The notes under the pieces are model-generated. The model was not told where the DNA came from, did not search any database, and saw nothing but the letters and a program-made list of their open reading frames with translations. Made by a program: the position numbers and the translations under genes. Below are positions 15,671 through 24,651 of a stretch of DNA of 64,000 nt, one piece after another. The stretch's first letter is position 1. Each line of letters starts with the position of its first letter. The DNA is from Candidatus Egerieimonas intestinavium (GTDB lineage: Bacteria; Bacillota; Clostridia; Lachnospirales; Lachnospiraceae), in assembly GCA_018711815.1 (NCBI GenBank), contig DVHU01000008.1:1-64000 (forward strand). The letters run 5' to 3'.

Positions 15671-17803
15671 CAGAAACTGGGCTGTTCCCAATTCCACTTC
15701 CAGCTTTAACCCCAGCTCCTCCGTATACTGCTCTTTCTTTACCAATTCATAGGAATCTTCTATATTTTCCGAGACTGCTCTCACCATTCCCATACCATAC
15801 AGCTTTTCAAACTCTCTTTTATATACCTGGACACAATACTGGCTCGCCCTTCTCATTTCCGACCTTGTACATTTTTCCTCCTTCATCCTCTGCAAAAGGG
15901 AAACCGCCTCTTCATTTGCAGGAATATATATGGTCTTCGTGTCCCCCTCAATCAGCTTGAATGCTTTTGCCGCCTTTGCGAAATGATATCCACCCGCTTT
16001 AAATTCCGCCATGATTTTCTTTTTGTCCAGCCCTTCTCCCTTCAAATGATACAGAGCTTCAAAATACTCTTCTATACATTCCAGAGAAGCAATATCCTCA
16101 TACTTGTCGAACATTGGCTTCGCCACATCAATCTGCTGCCGCTGCCCCGGTACTGTCTCCCACCCTTCAAAGCGGAAAACAAACACCTTACTGTCTTCAG
16201 GGCTCCTTTTCCCTTCCCGGTTGCACCGTCCCGCTGCCTGAATAATGGAATCCACTCCTGCCAGCTGGCGATACACGGTCTCAAAATCTAAATCCACCCC
16301 TGCCTCCACCAAGCTTGTGGAAATCAGTACGCACCTTTTTCCTTCATACAACCGCTTCCTGATGGTCTCCAGAACCCTTTTTCGGTGCTTGGGATACATG
16401 GCGGTAGACAAATGATACACCCCTTCCCCTTTTACCGCCTCGTAAAGCGCCTGGGCTCTCTTTTTTGTGTTTACGATACACAGCGTCTGGAATTCTCCCT
16501 TTAGGCGTTCCGCCAGGTTCTCTTCTGTCAGCGTGTCAAGATTGTTATAGGTAACGCGCTCAAAAAAGCGAAACTGCTCCTCTACTCTGGGACAAAGCTC
16601 TGTAAATGCGGCATCCTCCCGGAAAAAGGAGGTCAGCGCAGGCTGTGTGGCCGTACACAGCACAATACTGGATCCGTAACGCTCCACCAGCTCTTCCATC
16701 ATAGCCGTACAGGGCTTCAAAAAGTCAAAGGGCAGCATTTGCGCCTCATCAAAAATAATCACGCTGTTGACGATATTATGTAATTTTCTGCACCTGGAGG
16801 ATTTATTGGAAAACAAAGACTCAAAAAACTGCACATTTGTCGTCACCACCACCGGCTTATCCCAATTTTCCGCCGCCAGCTGGAAGGGCTTCAGCTCCTC
16901 TTTTCCCTCATAATCAATATTGCTGTGATTCTCCAGCACATTTTCATCCCCCAGAATCTCCCGGAACACCCCCGCATTCTGTTCAATAATGCTGGTGTAT
17001 GGAATAACGTAGATAATCCGCTTCATTCCCTGCTTTACCGCGTGACGCAGGGCAAAGGCCAGAGAGGCAACGGTTTTTCCGCCTCCTGTGGGAACGGTAA
17101 GTCGAAATATACCCTTCCCCATCTCTCCGCAGGTCAGGCAATGATTTAAAATCTCCGTCCTTCTTCCATTGACGTTATCCGGCTCCTTTACTTCCCGCCA
17201 GCCGGCAGTATAGGCTTCCAGCTTTGCAAGAAGAATCTCCATCTCCTCGCCGCCCTCTCTTGCAGTCTGCCCCGCCGTCATAAACTGTTCCGTATCCAGA
17301 AAATCAGCATCCACCAGACAGGAATATAGCATACGGATAAATACACTTAAGGAAAAATCCTTGTTTTTTGCCTTAGCAGCCTCAAAAGGAAGGGAGTGCA
17401 GCTCCGGAATCTGAATATCCTCCTTATACGCCTGGTAATCCTCGATTTTTTTCCGTCGCCTTCCCATCAGAGTCGGCATATCCCCCGCATCCGAGGAGCC
17501 GCCCTGATCCGGAAGGCCCGCGTGATGTCCGGCAATGCAATAGCTCATGATTTCATACAGGCCGCCCTTCTCCATACAAAGCTGAACCCCCGCTGTGGAA
17601 TGATCCACGCGGATATCCTCTCCGTGAACTCTCCGCTGAAACGCCTTAGAATATTTTCCTACATCGTGCAGAAGGCCGCAGCAATATCCCCAATCGCTTT
17701 TTCCAAACGCTCCTGCAAACTCGCCCGCCAGCCGGGCAGTTCCCTCCAAATGCTCCTTTATCGTCTGTGTCCGTGTTCCTTCTATATGCGCATAGTACTC
17801 CAT
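15668..17803 (-). CDS. cas3: Cas3 helicase-nuclease (type I-C)
   Basis: 711 residues. The N-terminal HD nuclease is shown by LLHDVGKYS (from residue 44) and VDHSTAG; the helicase carries VPTGGGKTVASLAF (Walker A, about residue 240) and FDEAQML (DExx box), with helicase motifs STSLVEAGVDLDF and AAGRCNREGK later. It is recruited by Cascade to shred target DNA. Start ATG 17803 follows GGGGAGG. It is separated from cas5 by 290 nt with the crRNA-like element, so cas3 and the Cascade genes are probably transcribed independently. All expected motifs are present. Confidence 0.96.
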   Translation of the reverse strand: MEYYAHIEGTRTQTIKEHLEGTARLAGEFAGAFGKSDWGYCCGLLHDVGKYSKAFQRRVHGEDIRVDHSTAGVQLCMEKGGLYEIMSYCIAGHHAGLPDQGGSSDAGDMPTLMGRRRKKIEDYQAYKEDIQIPELHSLPFEAAKAKNKDFSLSVFIRMLYSCLVDADFLDTEQFMTAGQTAREGGEEMEILLAKLEAYTAGWREVKEPDNVNGRRTEILNHCLTCGEMGKGIFRLTVPTGGGKTVASLAFALRHAVKQGMKRIIYVIPYTSIIEQNAGVFREILGDENVLENHSNIDYEGKEELKPFQLAAENWDKPVVVTTNVQFFESLFSNKSSRCRKLHNIVNSVIIFDEAQMLPFDFLKPCTAMMEELVERYGSSIVLCTATQPALTSFFREDAAFTELCPRVEEQFRFFERVTYNNLDTLTEENLAERLKGEFQTLCIVNTKKRAQALYEAVKGEGVYHLSTAMYPKHRKRVLETIRKRLYEGKRCVLISTSLVEAGVDLDFETVYRQLAGVDSIIQAAGRCNREGKRSPEDSKVFVFRFEGWETVPGQRQQIDVAKPMFDKYEDIASLECIEEYFEALYHLKGEGLDKKKIMAEFKAGGYHFAKAAKAFKLIEGDTKTIYIPANEEAVSLLQRMKEEKCTRSEMRRASQYCVQVYKREFEKLYGMGMVRAVSENIEDSYELVKKEQYTEELGLKLEVELGTAQFL

Positions 17804-17925
17804 AAAATTTCCTCCCCAGTCTCTGCCCTCTTCTAAAAAAACAACGTATTGTCTGGTTCAAAAAAACATTTACTCAGTTGCATAAATAAATTTTACACGA
17901 AAAACCGGAGCTTGTACAGCTAGCT

Positions 17926-17972
17926 ATAAAAAGAGAGGCGCAGAGCTCCAATAACGGAACCTTCGCCTCTCT
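17926..17972 (-). terminator. Terminator after queA
   Basis: Minus strand AGAGAGGCG (17972-17964) pairs with CGCCTCTCT (17940-17932), followed by TTTTTATAG. Confidence 0.75.
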
Positions 17973-17978
17973 GATTAC

Positions 17979-19004
17979 TTATTCAATGTACATGGCGTCC
18001 CCGAAGGAGAAAAATCTGTACCTCTCCTGCACGGCCACCTGATAGGCCTGCAGGATATGCTCCTTCCCGGCCAGAGCCGATACCAGCATCAGCAGGGTGG
18101 ACTCCGGCAGATGGAAGTTGGTGATCAGCCCGTCGATCATGTGGAACGTAAAGCCCGGATAAATGAAAATCTCTGTCCAGCCGCTGCCGGCCTTTAAGAT
18201 TCCGTCCTCCCCGGTGGCGCTCTCCAGGGTCCGGCAGCTGGTGGTGCCCACGGCGATCACCCGCCCACCGGAAGCCTTGGTCTCATTGATCAGCCGGGCC
18301 TGATCCTCCTCCACCACATAAAACTCCGAGTGCATGTGGTGCTCCAGCACGTTCTCCACCTTCACCGGCCGGAAGGTGCCCAGTCCCACATGCAGGGTCA
18401 CATGGGCAATCTTCACGCCCATCTCCTGAATCTCCCGCAGCAGCTCCTGGGTAAAATGGAGGCCGGCGGTGGGAGCCGCCGCAGAGCCGTCGTGCTTGGC
18501 GTAGACCGTCTGGTAGCGGTTCCTGTCCTTCAGCTTGTGGGTAATGTATGGAGGCAGCGGCATCTCCCCCAGCTTATCCAGGATTTCCTCGAAAATCCCC
18601 TGATAGGTAAAGCGGATCAGCCGGTTTCCCTCCTCCACCACGCCGATAATTTCCCCGGTCAGCAGCCCGTCCCCAAAGGAAATCTTCGTGCCGGGTTTCG
18701 CCTTCTTCCCGGGCTTTACCAGGATCTCCCAGACATCATCCGGCTTTCTCTTCAGAAGCAGCACCTCAATGAGGGCGTCGGTTCCCACCTTCCGGCCGTA
18801 CAGGCGGGCGGGAATCACCCGGGTGTCGTTGATCACCAGACAGTCGCCGGGCTTCAGAAACTGCTTGATATCCCGGAAATGGTGGTGAGAAATCTCCCCG
18901 GTATTTTTGTCCAGGCGCAGAAGCCTGGAGGAAGCTCTATCCTCCAGGGGATCCTGGGCAATCAACTCCTGGGGCAGGTCAAAATAAAAATCTGATGTTT
19001 TCAT
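17979..19004 (-). CDS. queA: S-adenosylmethionine:tRNA ribosyltransferase-isomerase
   Basis: 341 residues from ATG 19004 ([17 protein letters not shown]), matching the usual length and N-terminus of QueA; longer starts at 19019 and 19067 would overlap the phosphatase gene. It adds the cyclopentene-type ring precursor to 7-deazaguanine in tRNA, the step before queuosine. Recognisable blocks are [14 protein letters not shown] and APTAGLHFT. It follows the phosphatase gene after four bases and ends at a strong terminator. Confidence 0.93.
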   Translation of the reverse strand: MKTSDFYFDLPQELIAQDPLEDRASSRLLRLDKNTGEISHHHFRDIKQFLKPGDCLVINDTRVIPARLYGRKVGTDALIEVLLLKRKPDDVWEILVKPGKKAKPGTKISFGDGLLTGEIIGVVEEGNRLIRFTYQGIFEEILDKLGEMPLPPYITHKLKDRNRYQTVYAKHDGSAAAPTAGLHFTQELLREIQEMGVKIAHVTLHVGLGTFRPVKVENVLEHHMHSEFYVVEEDQARLINETKASGGRVIAVGTTSCRTLESATGEDGILKAGSGWTEIFIYPGFTFHMIDGLITNFHLPESTLLMLVSALAGKEHILQAYQVAVQERYRFFSFGDAMYIE

Positions 19005-19008
19005 CGTC

Positions 19009-19620
19009 TCATTCGCCATAGGTAACGTCCTTCGCCACCAGAGTGGCCCTTCCGTCTGTAATGTCAATGATATTCACCGCGCAGTTGGGGGGCACATTTC
19101 CCCGCCAGAAGTCTGCCATGGGGCCGCCCAGCAGGTTCTGCATCAGCGCCCGGGTCACCGCCCCGTGCACCACAATCAGGAAATTCTCCTCCGATTCGCC
19201 CTCCTCTGCCAGCAGCTGCTCTAGAAAATCTCCGGTTCTCCCGCAGAAATCTGGAATGGTCTCTCCGGCGGCGTCCGGCACATAGTGCTCCGGATCCCGG
19301 AAGAATTTCTCAAAGCTGTCGGGAAGCTCCTTGCGGGCGGGATCGATGCAGCGCCCCTCCCAGTTTCCGAAGGAAATCTCCTTCAGCCGCTCGTCCAGAA
19401 TAAGCGGCGTCTGCCGTTCTCCCAAAATCAGCTTGGCCGTCACCACGGCCCGCTTTAGGGGGCTGGAAAAGGCCCGGCGAAAAGGCACTTCTGCAAGTGC
19501 CTTTCCCGTACTTTTCGCCAGCGCGATTCCTTTATCGTTTAATTCCACGTCGGTACTCCCCTGAAGCCGTCTCTCTCGGTTCCACTTGGTTTCCCCGTGT
19601 CTCACAATGTATAAGCGCAT
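19009..19620 (-). CDS. Histidine phosphatase family protein (GpmB/CobC-like)
   Basis: 203 residues. It begins [20 protein letters not shown] with the RHGET phospho-histidine motif, and has the second conserved His in [14 protein letters not shown]. Members include broad-specificity phosphatases, cofactor-independent phosphoglycerate mutase-like enzymes and alpha-ribazole phosphatase; the substrate cannot be assigned. It sits 11 nt after pheT and four bases before queA, so the genes from pheS to queA are probably co-transcribed. Confidence 0.88.
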   Translation of the reverse strand: MRLYIVRHGETKWNRERRLQGSTDVELNDKGIALAKSTGKALAEVPFRRAFSSPLKRAVVTAKLILGERQTPLILDERLKEISFGNWEGRCIDPARKELPDSFEKFFRDPEHYVPDAAGETIPDFCGRTGDFLEQLLAEEGESEENFLIVVHGAVTRALMQNLLGGPMADFWRGNVPPNCAVNIIDITDGRATLVAKDVTYGE

Positions 19621-19631
19621 GGTTTACTCCT

Positions 19632-22049
19632 TTACTGGCGCAGCTCAATGCCCATGCTCTCCAGACCGTTGAGGATCTTCTTCATGGCCGCGGATACCTC
19701 GGCCTCTTCCAGGGTCTTTTCCAGGGAGCGGAATACGATGGAGTAGGCCATGGATTTATAGCCCTTCTGGATCTGACTGCCCTCATAAATGTCGAACAGC
19801 TTGTAGCTCTCCAGAATCTTTCCTCCCCGCTGGGCGATCATATGCTCAATATCTCCCGCCAGAATCTCCTTGGGCACCACCATACTGATGTCCCGGTTTA
19901 CTGCCGGATACTTGGCGATACCGGTATACTTGCGGTCAAAGGTGGCAAATTCCACCACCTGGGGAATGTCAAGGACAGCCACATAGGCCTTAGTGCCGAT
20001 TCCGTAGGAAGCCGCTACCGTGGGATGAACCTCTCCCAGATATCCCACAGCCTTTCCCTCGTAACGAATTTCCGCCTGACGGCCCGGGTGAAGGAAAGGC
20101 TTTTTCTCCTTGGGATCGTACTCGGGACGCTTGTGCATACCCACCTTGTCAAAGAAATCCTCTACCACGCCCTTCATATCGTAGAAGTCGCCGTCGTCGT
20201 ACATGCCCAGGGTGAACATCATCTTCTCCTCCGGCAGCTCGGTCAGGGGCAGGCTCTTGGGCAGGTAGATATTTCCCAGCTCATAGAGGCGCACGCTCTT
20301 GTTCCGCCGGTTAAAGTTGGTAGCCAGGGAGGAGAGCATACCGTTCAGGGAAATGGTTCTCATGATGGAGAAATCCTCTCCCAGGGGGTTAGAGATAGTC
20401 ACCGCCTGGCGCAGGGGGCTGTCCGCAGGCAGCAGCAGCTTGTCAAATACCTTGGGGCTCTCGAAGGAGTAGCACATGCCCTGGGAAAATCCGCAGAACT
20501 CTGCCACGTCCCTGGCAACCTCCTCCACTCTCAGCTTAAAGGGCAGCTTTCCAGTGGTGGCCTCACCCTTGGGAAGGGTGGTGGGAATATTGTCGTAGCC
20601 GTAGAAGCGGGCAACCTCCTCCGCCAGATCCGCCGTGCGGAAAATGTCGTGGCGGAAGGTGGGAGCCACAATCTCATTGGCGGCGTCGTCGTAAATCAGC
20701 TCCACCCGCTGGAGATAGCCCAGCATCTCCTCCTTGGTCAGATCAGTACCCAGAAGATCGTTGATCTTCTCCGGCTCAAATTTTACCCGCACCGGCTCTT
20801 TTTTCTTGCTGTAGACGTCCACTATTCCGCCCACAACCTCTCCGGCGCCCAGCTCCTCCATCAGCTGGCAGGCCCGGTCAATGGCCGCCTGGGCGTTGTT
20901 GGGATCCAGTCCCTTCTCAAATTTTCCGGAGGCGTCGGTTCTGTGGCCCAGACGCTTGGAGGAGAGGCGGATGTTGGTTCCGTCGAAGCAGGCCGCCTCG
21001 AAGAGCACCGTCTTTACCTCATCGGTGATCATGGAGTTTTCTCCTCCCATGATTCCGGCAATACCCACCGGCTTCTCCGCGTCGCAGATCATCAGCACCT
21101 GATCGTCCAGATTTCTCTCCTGGCCGTCCAGGGTCACGAACTTCTCCCCGTTCTCGGCGCGGCGCACGATAATCTTGTGACCGGCGATGGTATCCAGGTC
21201 ATAGGCATGCATGGGCTGGCCGTACTCCTCCATCACGTAGTTGGTGATATCCACCAGGTTGTTGATGGGACGGATGCCGTTGGCCGCCAGGCAGCGCTGC
21301 ATCCACTTGGGGGAGGGCCCGATTTTTACATTTTTTACCACCCGGGCAGTATAGCGGGGACACAGCTCCGGCTCCTGAACCTCCACCTGGATGTAGTCGG
21401 AAGCTTTCTCATCATTTCCCGTAACTGTCACCTGGGGCGGGCAGAATTTCTTGTTGAAGGTGGCTGCCGCCTCCCGGGCGATTCCGATGACACTGTAGCA
21501 GTCCACCCGGTTGGAGGTCACCTCGTACTCAAAGACCACATCGTCCAGACCCAGGGCGTGAATGGCGCTCTCGCCCACCACCGCATCCTCCGGGAAAATG
21601 TAAATGCCGTACTCCGGGGCCTCCGGATACATGTTCCGGTCGCTTCCCAGCTCCTCGATGGAGCACATCATACCGCAGGACTCAACGCCCCTTAACTTTC
21701 CCTTCTTGATCTGAATTCCGCCGGGAGTCTTCTTCCCGTCGTGGCCTCCGGCCACCCGGCCGCCGTCCAGCACCACCGGGATCTTGTCTCCCTCCTTGAC
21801 ATTGGGAGCTCCGGTGACAATCTGTACCACCTGGTCGCCCACATTAACCTGGCAGACAATCAGCTTGTCCGCGTCGGGATGGGGCTCGATCTTCTCAATC
21901 TGGCCGATGACGATCTTATCCAGATCGGCGTCCAGCCGCTCAAAGCCCTCCACCTTAGTTCCGGACAGCGTCATGGCGTCCGTGTATTCCTGCGCCGTCA
22001 CATCCAGATCCGGCACATATCTCTTAATCCATGATAATGATGTATTCAT
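19632..22049 (-). CDS. pheT: Phenylalanine-tRNA ligase beta subunit
   Basis: 805 residues, usual bacterial length. An N-terminal tRNA-binding (EMAP-like) domain is visible at about residues 45-150 (LIVCQVNVGDQVVQIVTGAPN), then the B3/B4 editing region, the B5 domain, the class II-like core, and a C-terminal anticodon-binding FDX-ACB domain (TGIAKYPAVNRDISMVV). Together with PheS it forms the alpha2beta2 enzyme that charges tRNA-Phe. It is downstream of pheS and under the same T-box, but separated by an unusual 216-nt repeat-rich spacer. Confidence 0.96.
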   Translation of the reverse strand: MNTSLSWIKRYVPDLDVTAQEYTDAMTLSGTKVEGFERLDADLDKIVIGQIEKIEPHPDADKLIVCQVNVGDQVVQIVTGAPNVKEGDKIPVVLDGGRVAGGHDGKKTPGGIQIKKGKLRGVESCGMMCSIEELGSDRNMYPEAPEYGIYIFPEDAVVGESAIHALGLDDVVFEYEVTSNRVDCYSVIGIAREAAATFNKKFCPPQVTVTGNDEKASDYIQVEVQEPELCPRYTARVVKNVKIGPSPKWMQRCLAANGIRPINNLVDITNYVMEEYGQPMHAYDLDTIAGHKIIVRRAENGEKFVTLDGQERNLDDQVLMICDAEKPVGIAGIMGGENSMITDEVKTVLFEAACFDGTNIRLSSKRLGHRTDASGKFEKGLDPNNAQAAIDRACQLMEELGAGEVVGGIVDVYSKKKEPVRVKFEPEKINDLLGTDLTKEEMLGYLQRVELIYDDAANEIVAPTFRHDIFRTADLAEEVARFYGYDNIPTTLPKGEATTGKLPFKLRVEEVARDVAEFCGFSQGMCYSFESPKVFDKLLLPADSPLRQAVTISNPLGEDFSIMRTISLNGMLSSLATNFNRRNKSVRLYELGNIYLPKSLPLTELPEEKMMFTLGMYDDGDFYDMKGVVEDFFDKVGMHKRPEYDPKEKKPFLHPGRQAEIRYEGKAVGYLGEVHPTVAASYGIGTKAYVAVLDIPQVVEFATFDRKYTGIAKYPAVNRDISMVVPKEILAGDIEHMIAQRGGKILESYKLFDIYEGSQIQKGYKSMAYSIVFRSLEKTLEEAEVSAAMKKILNGLESMGIELRQ

Positions 22050-22093
22050 CCTCTTCTCCTCTTTCCATCTCGTTCAAATTGACCGCTCCATAA

Positions 22094-22173
22094 GGTATCT
22101 GCTTGACCAGTTTCATTTTTCCTTGCGGTATCTGCTTGACCGCTTACTTTACCCTTGCGGTATCTGCTTGACC
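22094..22173. repeat. Three direct repeats in the pheS-pheT spacer
   Basis: GGTATCTGCTTGACC occurs at 22094-22108, 22127-22141 and 22159-22173 (periods 33 and 32). The last two copies share an extended context, TTGCGGTATCTG and GACCGCTT. A further inverted partner, GTCAAGCAG, follows at about 22183-22191 and can pair with CTGCTTGAC of the third copy. Confidence 0.8.
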
Positions 22174-22194
22174 GCTTCGCTTGTCAAGCAGCCC

Positions 22195-22266
22195 GGGCTG
22201 CCTCCCTTGCTGCGCAAGGCGGAAGCGCCTCCGCGCTTCCTCGGCTGCTTCGCAGCCGGGCAGCCC
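22195..22266. repeat. Symmetric cloverleaf palindrome after pheS
   Basis: Outer arms GGGCTGCC (22195-22202) and GGCAGCCC (22259-22266) enclose three hairpins: CCTTGC/GCAAGG (22205-22219), GGAAGCGC/GCGCTTCC (22221-22240) and GGCTGC/GCAGCC (22243-22257). The layout is mirror-symmetric about 22230, and the right arm reaches the first base of the pheS stop codon. Confidence 0.75.
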
Positions 22267-23300
22267 TAGAACTGTTTCAAGAATCTGTAGTCGTTTTCGT
22301 AGAGCAGCCGCATGTCGTCGATCTCATACTTCAGCAGGGCGATTCGCTCCAGGCCCACGCCGAAGGCGAATCCGGTATACTCCTCGGGGTCGATGCCGCA
22401 CATCTCCAGCACGTGGGGATGCACCATACCGCAGCCCAGGATCTCAATCCAACCGGAGCCCTTGCAGAACCGGCATCCCTTGCCGCCGCACTTGAAGCAG
22501 CTCACATCCACCTCCGCGGAGGGCTCGGTGAAGGGGAAGTGGTGGGGACGGAATTTAGTCTTGGTCTCCGGCCCGAACAGCTCTCTGGCAAACTCCTCCA
22601 GAGTTCCCTTCAAATCCGCAAAGGTAATGTGCTTGTCAATAACCAGCCCCTCAATCTGATGGAAGGAGGGAGAATGGGTGGCGTCCACCTCGTCGGAGCG
22701 GAATACCCGCCCGGGGGCGATCATACGAATGGGCAGCTTGCCCTTTTCCATGGTTCTGGCCTGCACCGGGGAGGTCTGGGAACGCAGACAAATCTTATCG
22801 TCAATGAAGAAGGTGTCCTGCTCGTCCCTGGCCGGATGCCCCTCGGGAATATTCAGCTTAGTGAAGTTATAGTCCTGATATTCCACCTCAGGGCCCTCCA
22901 CTACCTCATAACCCATACCGATGAAGATGCGCTCCACCTCCTCCAGGGCGATGGTGTTGGGATGACGGTGTCCCACATCCGCCTTCTTGGCGGGAAGGGT
23001 CACGTCGATAACCTCCTCGGCCAGCTTTTTCTCCAGCAGGAGCTTCTCCATCCGGGACTTACTCTCCTCCATGAGTCCCTCCAGCTTTTCCCTGGCCTCA
23101 TTGACCAGCTGGCCCACCTTGGGCCTGTCCTCGGGAGCCACATCCTTCATTCCCTTTAACACCGCCGTCAGCTGCCCCTTCTTGCCCAGGAAATTTACCC
23201 GGACCTCATTGAGCTTCTCCAGCGCATCCGCTGCCTGAATCTTCTCTGTGGCCTCATTTAAAATGGCCTGCAGCTTTTCCCTGATGTTCACTTCACTCAT
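22266..23300 (-). CDS. pheS: Phenylalanine-tRNA ligase alpha subunit
   Basis: 344 residues. An N-terminal coiled-coil arm (to about residue 90) is followed by the class II catalytic core with HPxxxxxxxVxxIFxGMGYEV-type motif 1, FRSDEVDATHSP (motif 2) and GVGLERIALLKY (motif 3). It includes the zinc-ribbon-like insert CFKCGGKGCRFC seen in Firmicutes proteins. Start ATG 23300 is preceded by AAAGGAG. It is preceded by a T-box leader with a Phe specifier, so transcription depends on uncharged tRNA-Phe. Confidence 0.96.
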   Translation of the reverse strand: MSEVNIREKLQAILNEATEKIQAADALEKLNEVRVNFLGKKGQLTAVLKGMKDVAPEDRPKVGQLVNEAREKLEGLMEESKSRMEKLLLEKKLAEEVIDVTLPAKKADVGHRHPNTIALEEVERIFIGMGYEVVEGPEVEYQDYNFTKLNIPEGHPARDEQDTFFIDDKICLRSQTSPVQARTMEKGKLPIRMIAPGRVFRSDEVDATHSPSFHQIEGLVIDKHITFADLKGTLEEFARELFGPETKTKFRPHHFPFTEPSAEVDVSCFKCGGKGCRFCKGSGWIEILGCGMVHPHVLEMCGIDPEEYTGFAFGVGLERIALLKYEIDDMRLLYENDYRFLKQF

Positions 23301-23392
23301 TGCAATTCTCCTTTATTCTTTTACTAAAATCTCAGTACTGCCTGACAGCTCTGGCGGAGCTTCTTGCCGCACAGGAATATTTTCCTATGAAA

Positions 23393-23645
23393 CAAAAAAA
23401 TCCGCCCCTCTGTCCGAGGGACGGAATAAAATTTCCGCGGTACCACCCTGATTCCCGGGCCATAAAACCCGAGCTCTCAACTTCTGTTTAACGCACAGCC
23501 ACGTCATCCCCTACTGTACCTTTCAGGGATGCAGCTCCGGTGTGAACCTCAGAAACACAAGGAGCTTAAAGAGGCTTTCAGCCGGTGACCTCTTCTCTCT
23601 GCAAGACATATGCTTCCTACCTGCACCATCACAGCTTTTTATCTT
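23393..23645 (-). promoter_or_regulatory. T-box leader, phenylalanine specific
   Basis: Minus strand carries the T-box core AGGGTGGTACCGCGG (23449-23435) and a terminator CCGTCCCTC...GAGGGGCGG ending in TTTTTTT (23423-23393). In stem I the sequence GAGGTTCACACC places codon TTC (23546-23544) as the specifier. This is the standard arrangement for pheST in Firmicutes. Confidence 0.92.
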
Positions 23646-23651
23646 CTAACT

Positions 23652-23680
23652 ATTCTAAGCAAGTTTGCCTGCAAAGTCAA
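23652..23680 (-). promoter_or_regulatory. Promoter of the Phe T-box and pheST
   Basis: Minus strand: -35 TTGACT (23680-23675), 17-nt spacer, -10 TAGAAT (23657-23652). Confidence 0.7.
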
Positions 23681-23687
23681 GCACAAT

Positions 23688-24581
23688 TTAATCATTTTCC
23701 CGGACTTTGTCCAGCAGCTCCCGGTATTCGCTCTGGAGCTTCTCCACCGCCGTCTGCTGCAGACGCCGGAATTTGTCCTCGAAATAGGCGTTGATCTCCG
23801 CGCCGATCAGCACAATATACATACAGAAATACATCCACAGCATCACCAGAATCAAGGTAGTCAGGCTCCCGTACATATTGGACATTCCGTCAAAGTAATC
23901 CAGATACAGGGAGAAACCCAGGGAAAACAAAGACCATGCCACCGCGCTGATGATCGCTCCCGGCACCTGGCTTTTAAAGGAGGCCTTTCTGTTGGGCACT
24001 ACCTTGTAGAGCATCAGGAACACCAGCGCCAGCACCAGCAGGGTAATCCCTGTACGCATGCCGATGATAAAGGCCGTAAGTCTGGCGATCATCGGCACAT
24101 ACTCCTCCAGCTTTCTCTGGATACTGTTTCCGAAGACCAGCAGCACCAGCGTGGAAGTCAGGGAAAGCAGGAATAAAAGGGTATAAAAGGCCGACCGGAT
24201 CCTGTTAAAAAGGTAGAACCTGGTCTCCTGCACATGGTAAATGCTGTTCAGCCCGTTGGACAGGGCCTGAACGCCCTTTCCCGCGGACCACAGGGTAAAA
24301 ATAGCGGAGATAGGCACCACGGCCGCCGACTTGGTATACACCTCCCGGACAATGCCGGAAATCAGCTCCCGAAACCCGCCGCTCTCCGGGACCACCTGAA
24401 AAATTCCCTGGAGCACCATTTCCTCAGTGATGGGCGTATAACGGATCAGCGTCATCAGAAGAAGCAGAAAAGGGATAAAGGACAGCAGGATAAAATATGC
24501 TCCCTGGGCCGCATAAGCCCCCACATGATCCAGCTGTATCCTTCTCAGGAAGCCGTCAATGCTTTTAAGAATCTTTTTCAT
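23688..24581 (-). CDS. YihY/BrkB family inner membrane protein
   Basis: 297 residues with about six membrane helices. AAQGAYFILLSFIPFLLLL near the start, AFYTLLFLLSLTSTLVLLVFG and the WSLFSLGFSLYLDYF segment match the family once called ribonuclease BN, now treated as a membrane protein of unknown activity. Its end lies a few bases from the pheS T-box promoter, so it ends inside that regulatory region. It is probably transcribed with the upstream SpoIID-like gene (70-nt gap). Confidence 0.88.
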   Translation of the reverse strand: MKKILKSIDGFLRRIQLDHVGAYAAQGAYFILLSFIPFLLLLMTLIRYTPITEEMVLQGIFQVVPESGGFRELISGIVREVYTKSAAVVPISAIFTLWSAGKGVQALSNGLNSIYHVQETRFYLFNRIRSAFYTLLFLLSLTSTLVLLVFGNSIQRKLEEYVPMIARLTAFIIGMRTGITLLVLALVFLMLYKVVPNRKASFKSQVPGAIISAVAWSLFSLGFSLYLDYFDGMSNMYGSLTTLILVMLWMYFCMYIVLIGAEINAYFEDKFRRLQQTAVEKLQSEYRELLDKVREND

Positions 24582-24651
24582 AATTTCAAAATCTTCCTCT
24601 CATGTCCACACTATACCATGGATTCCCTCCCCTGACAATAGCCTTGCTCAT

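Noticed and set aside
17804-17925. A second target of the crRNA-like guide at the cas3 promoter
   Set aside because: The best PAM-adjacent match agrees in only about half of the seed positions.
19497-21695. 732-codon plus-strand frame opposite pheT
   Set aside because: Antisense shadow of a GC-rich gene; pheT is complete on the other strand with all domains.
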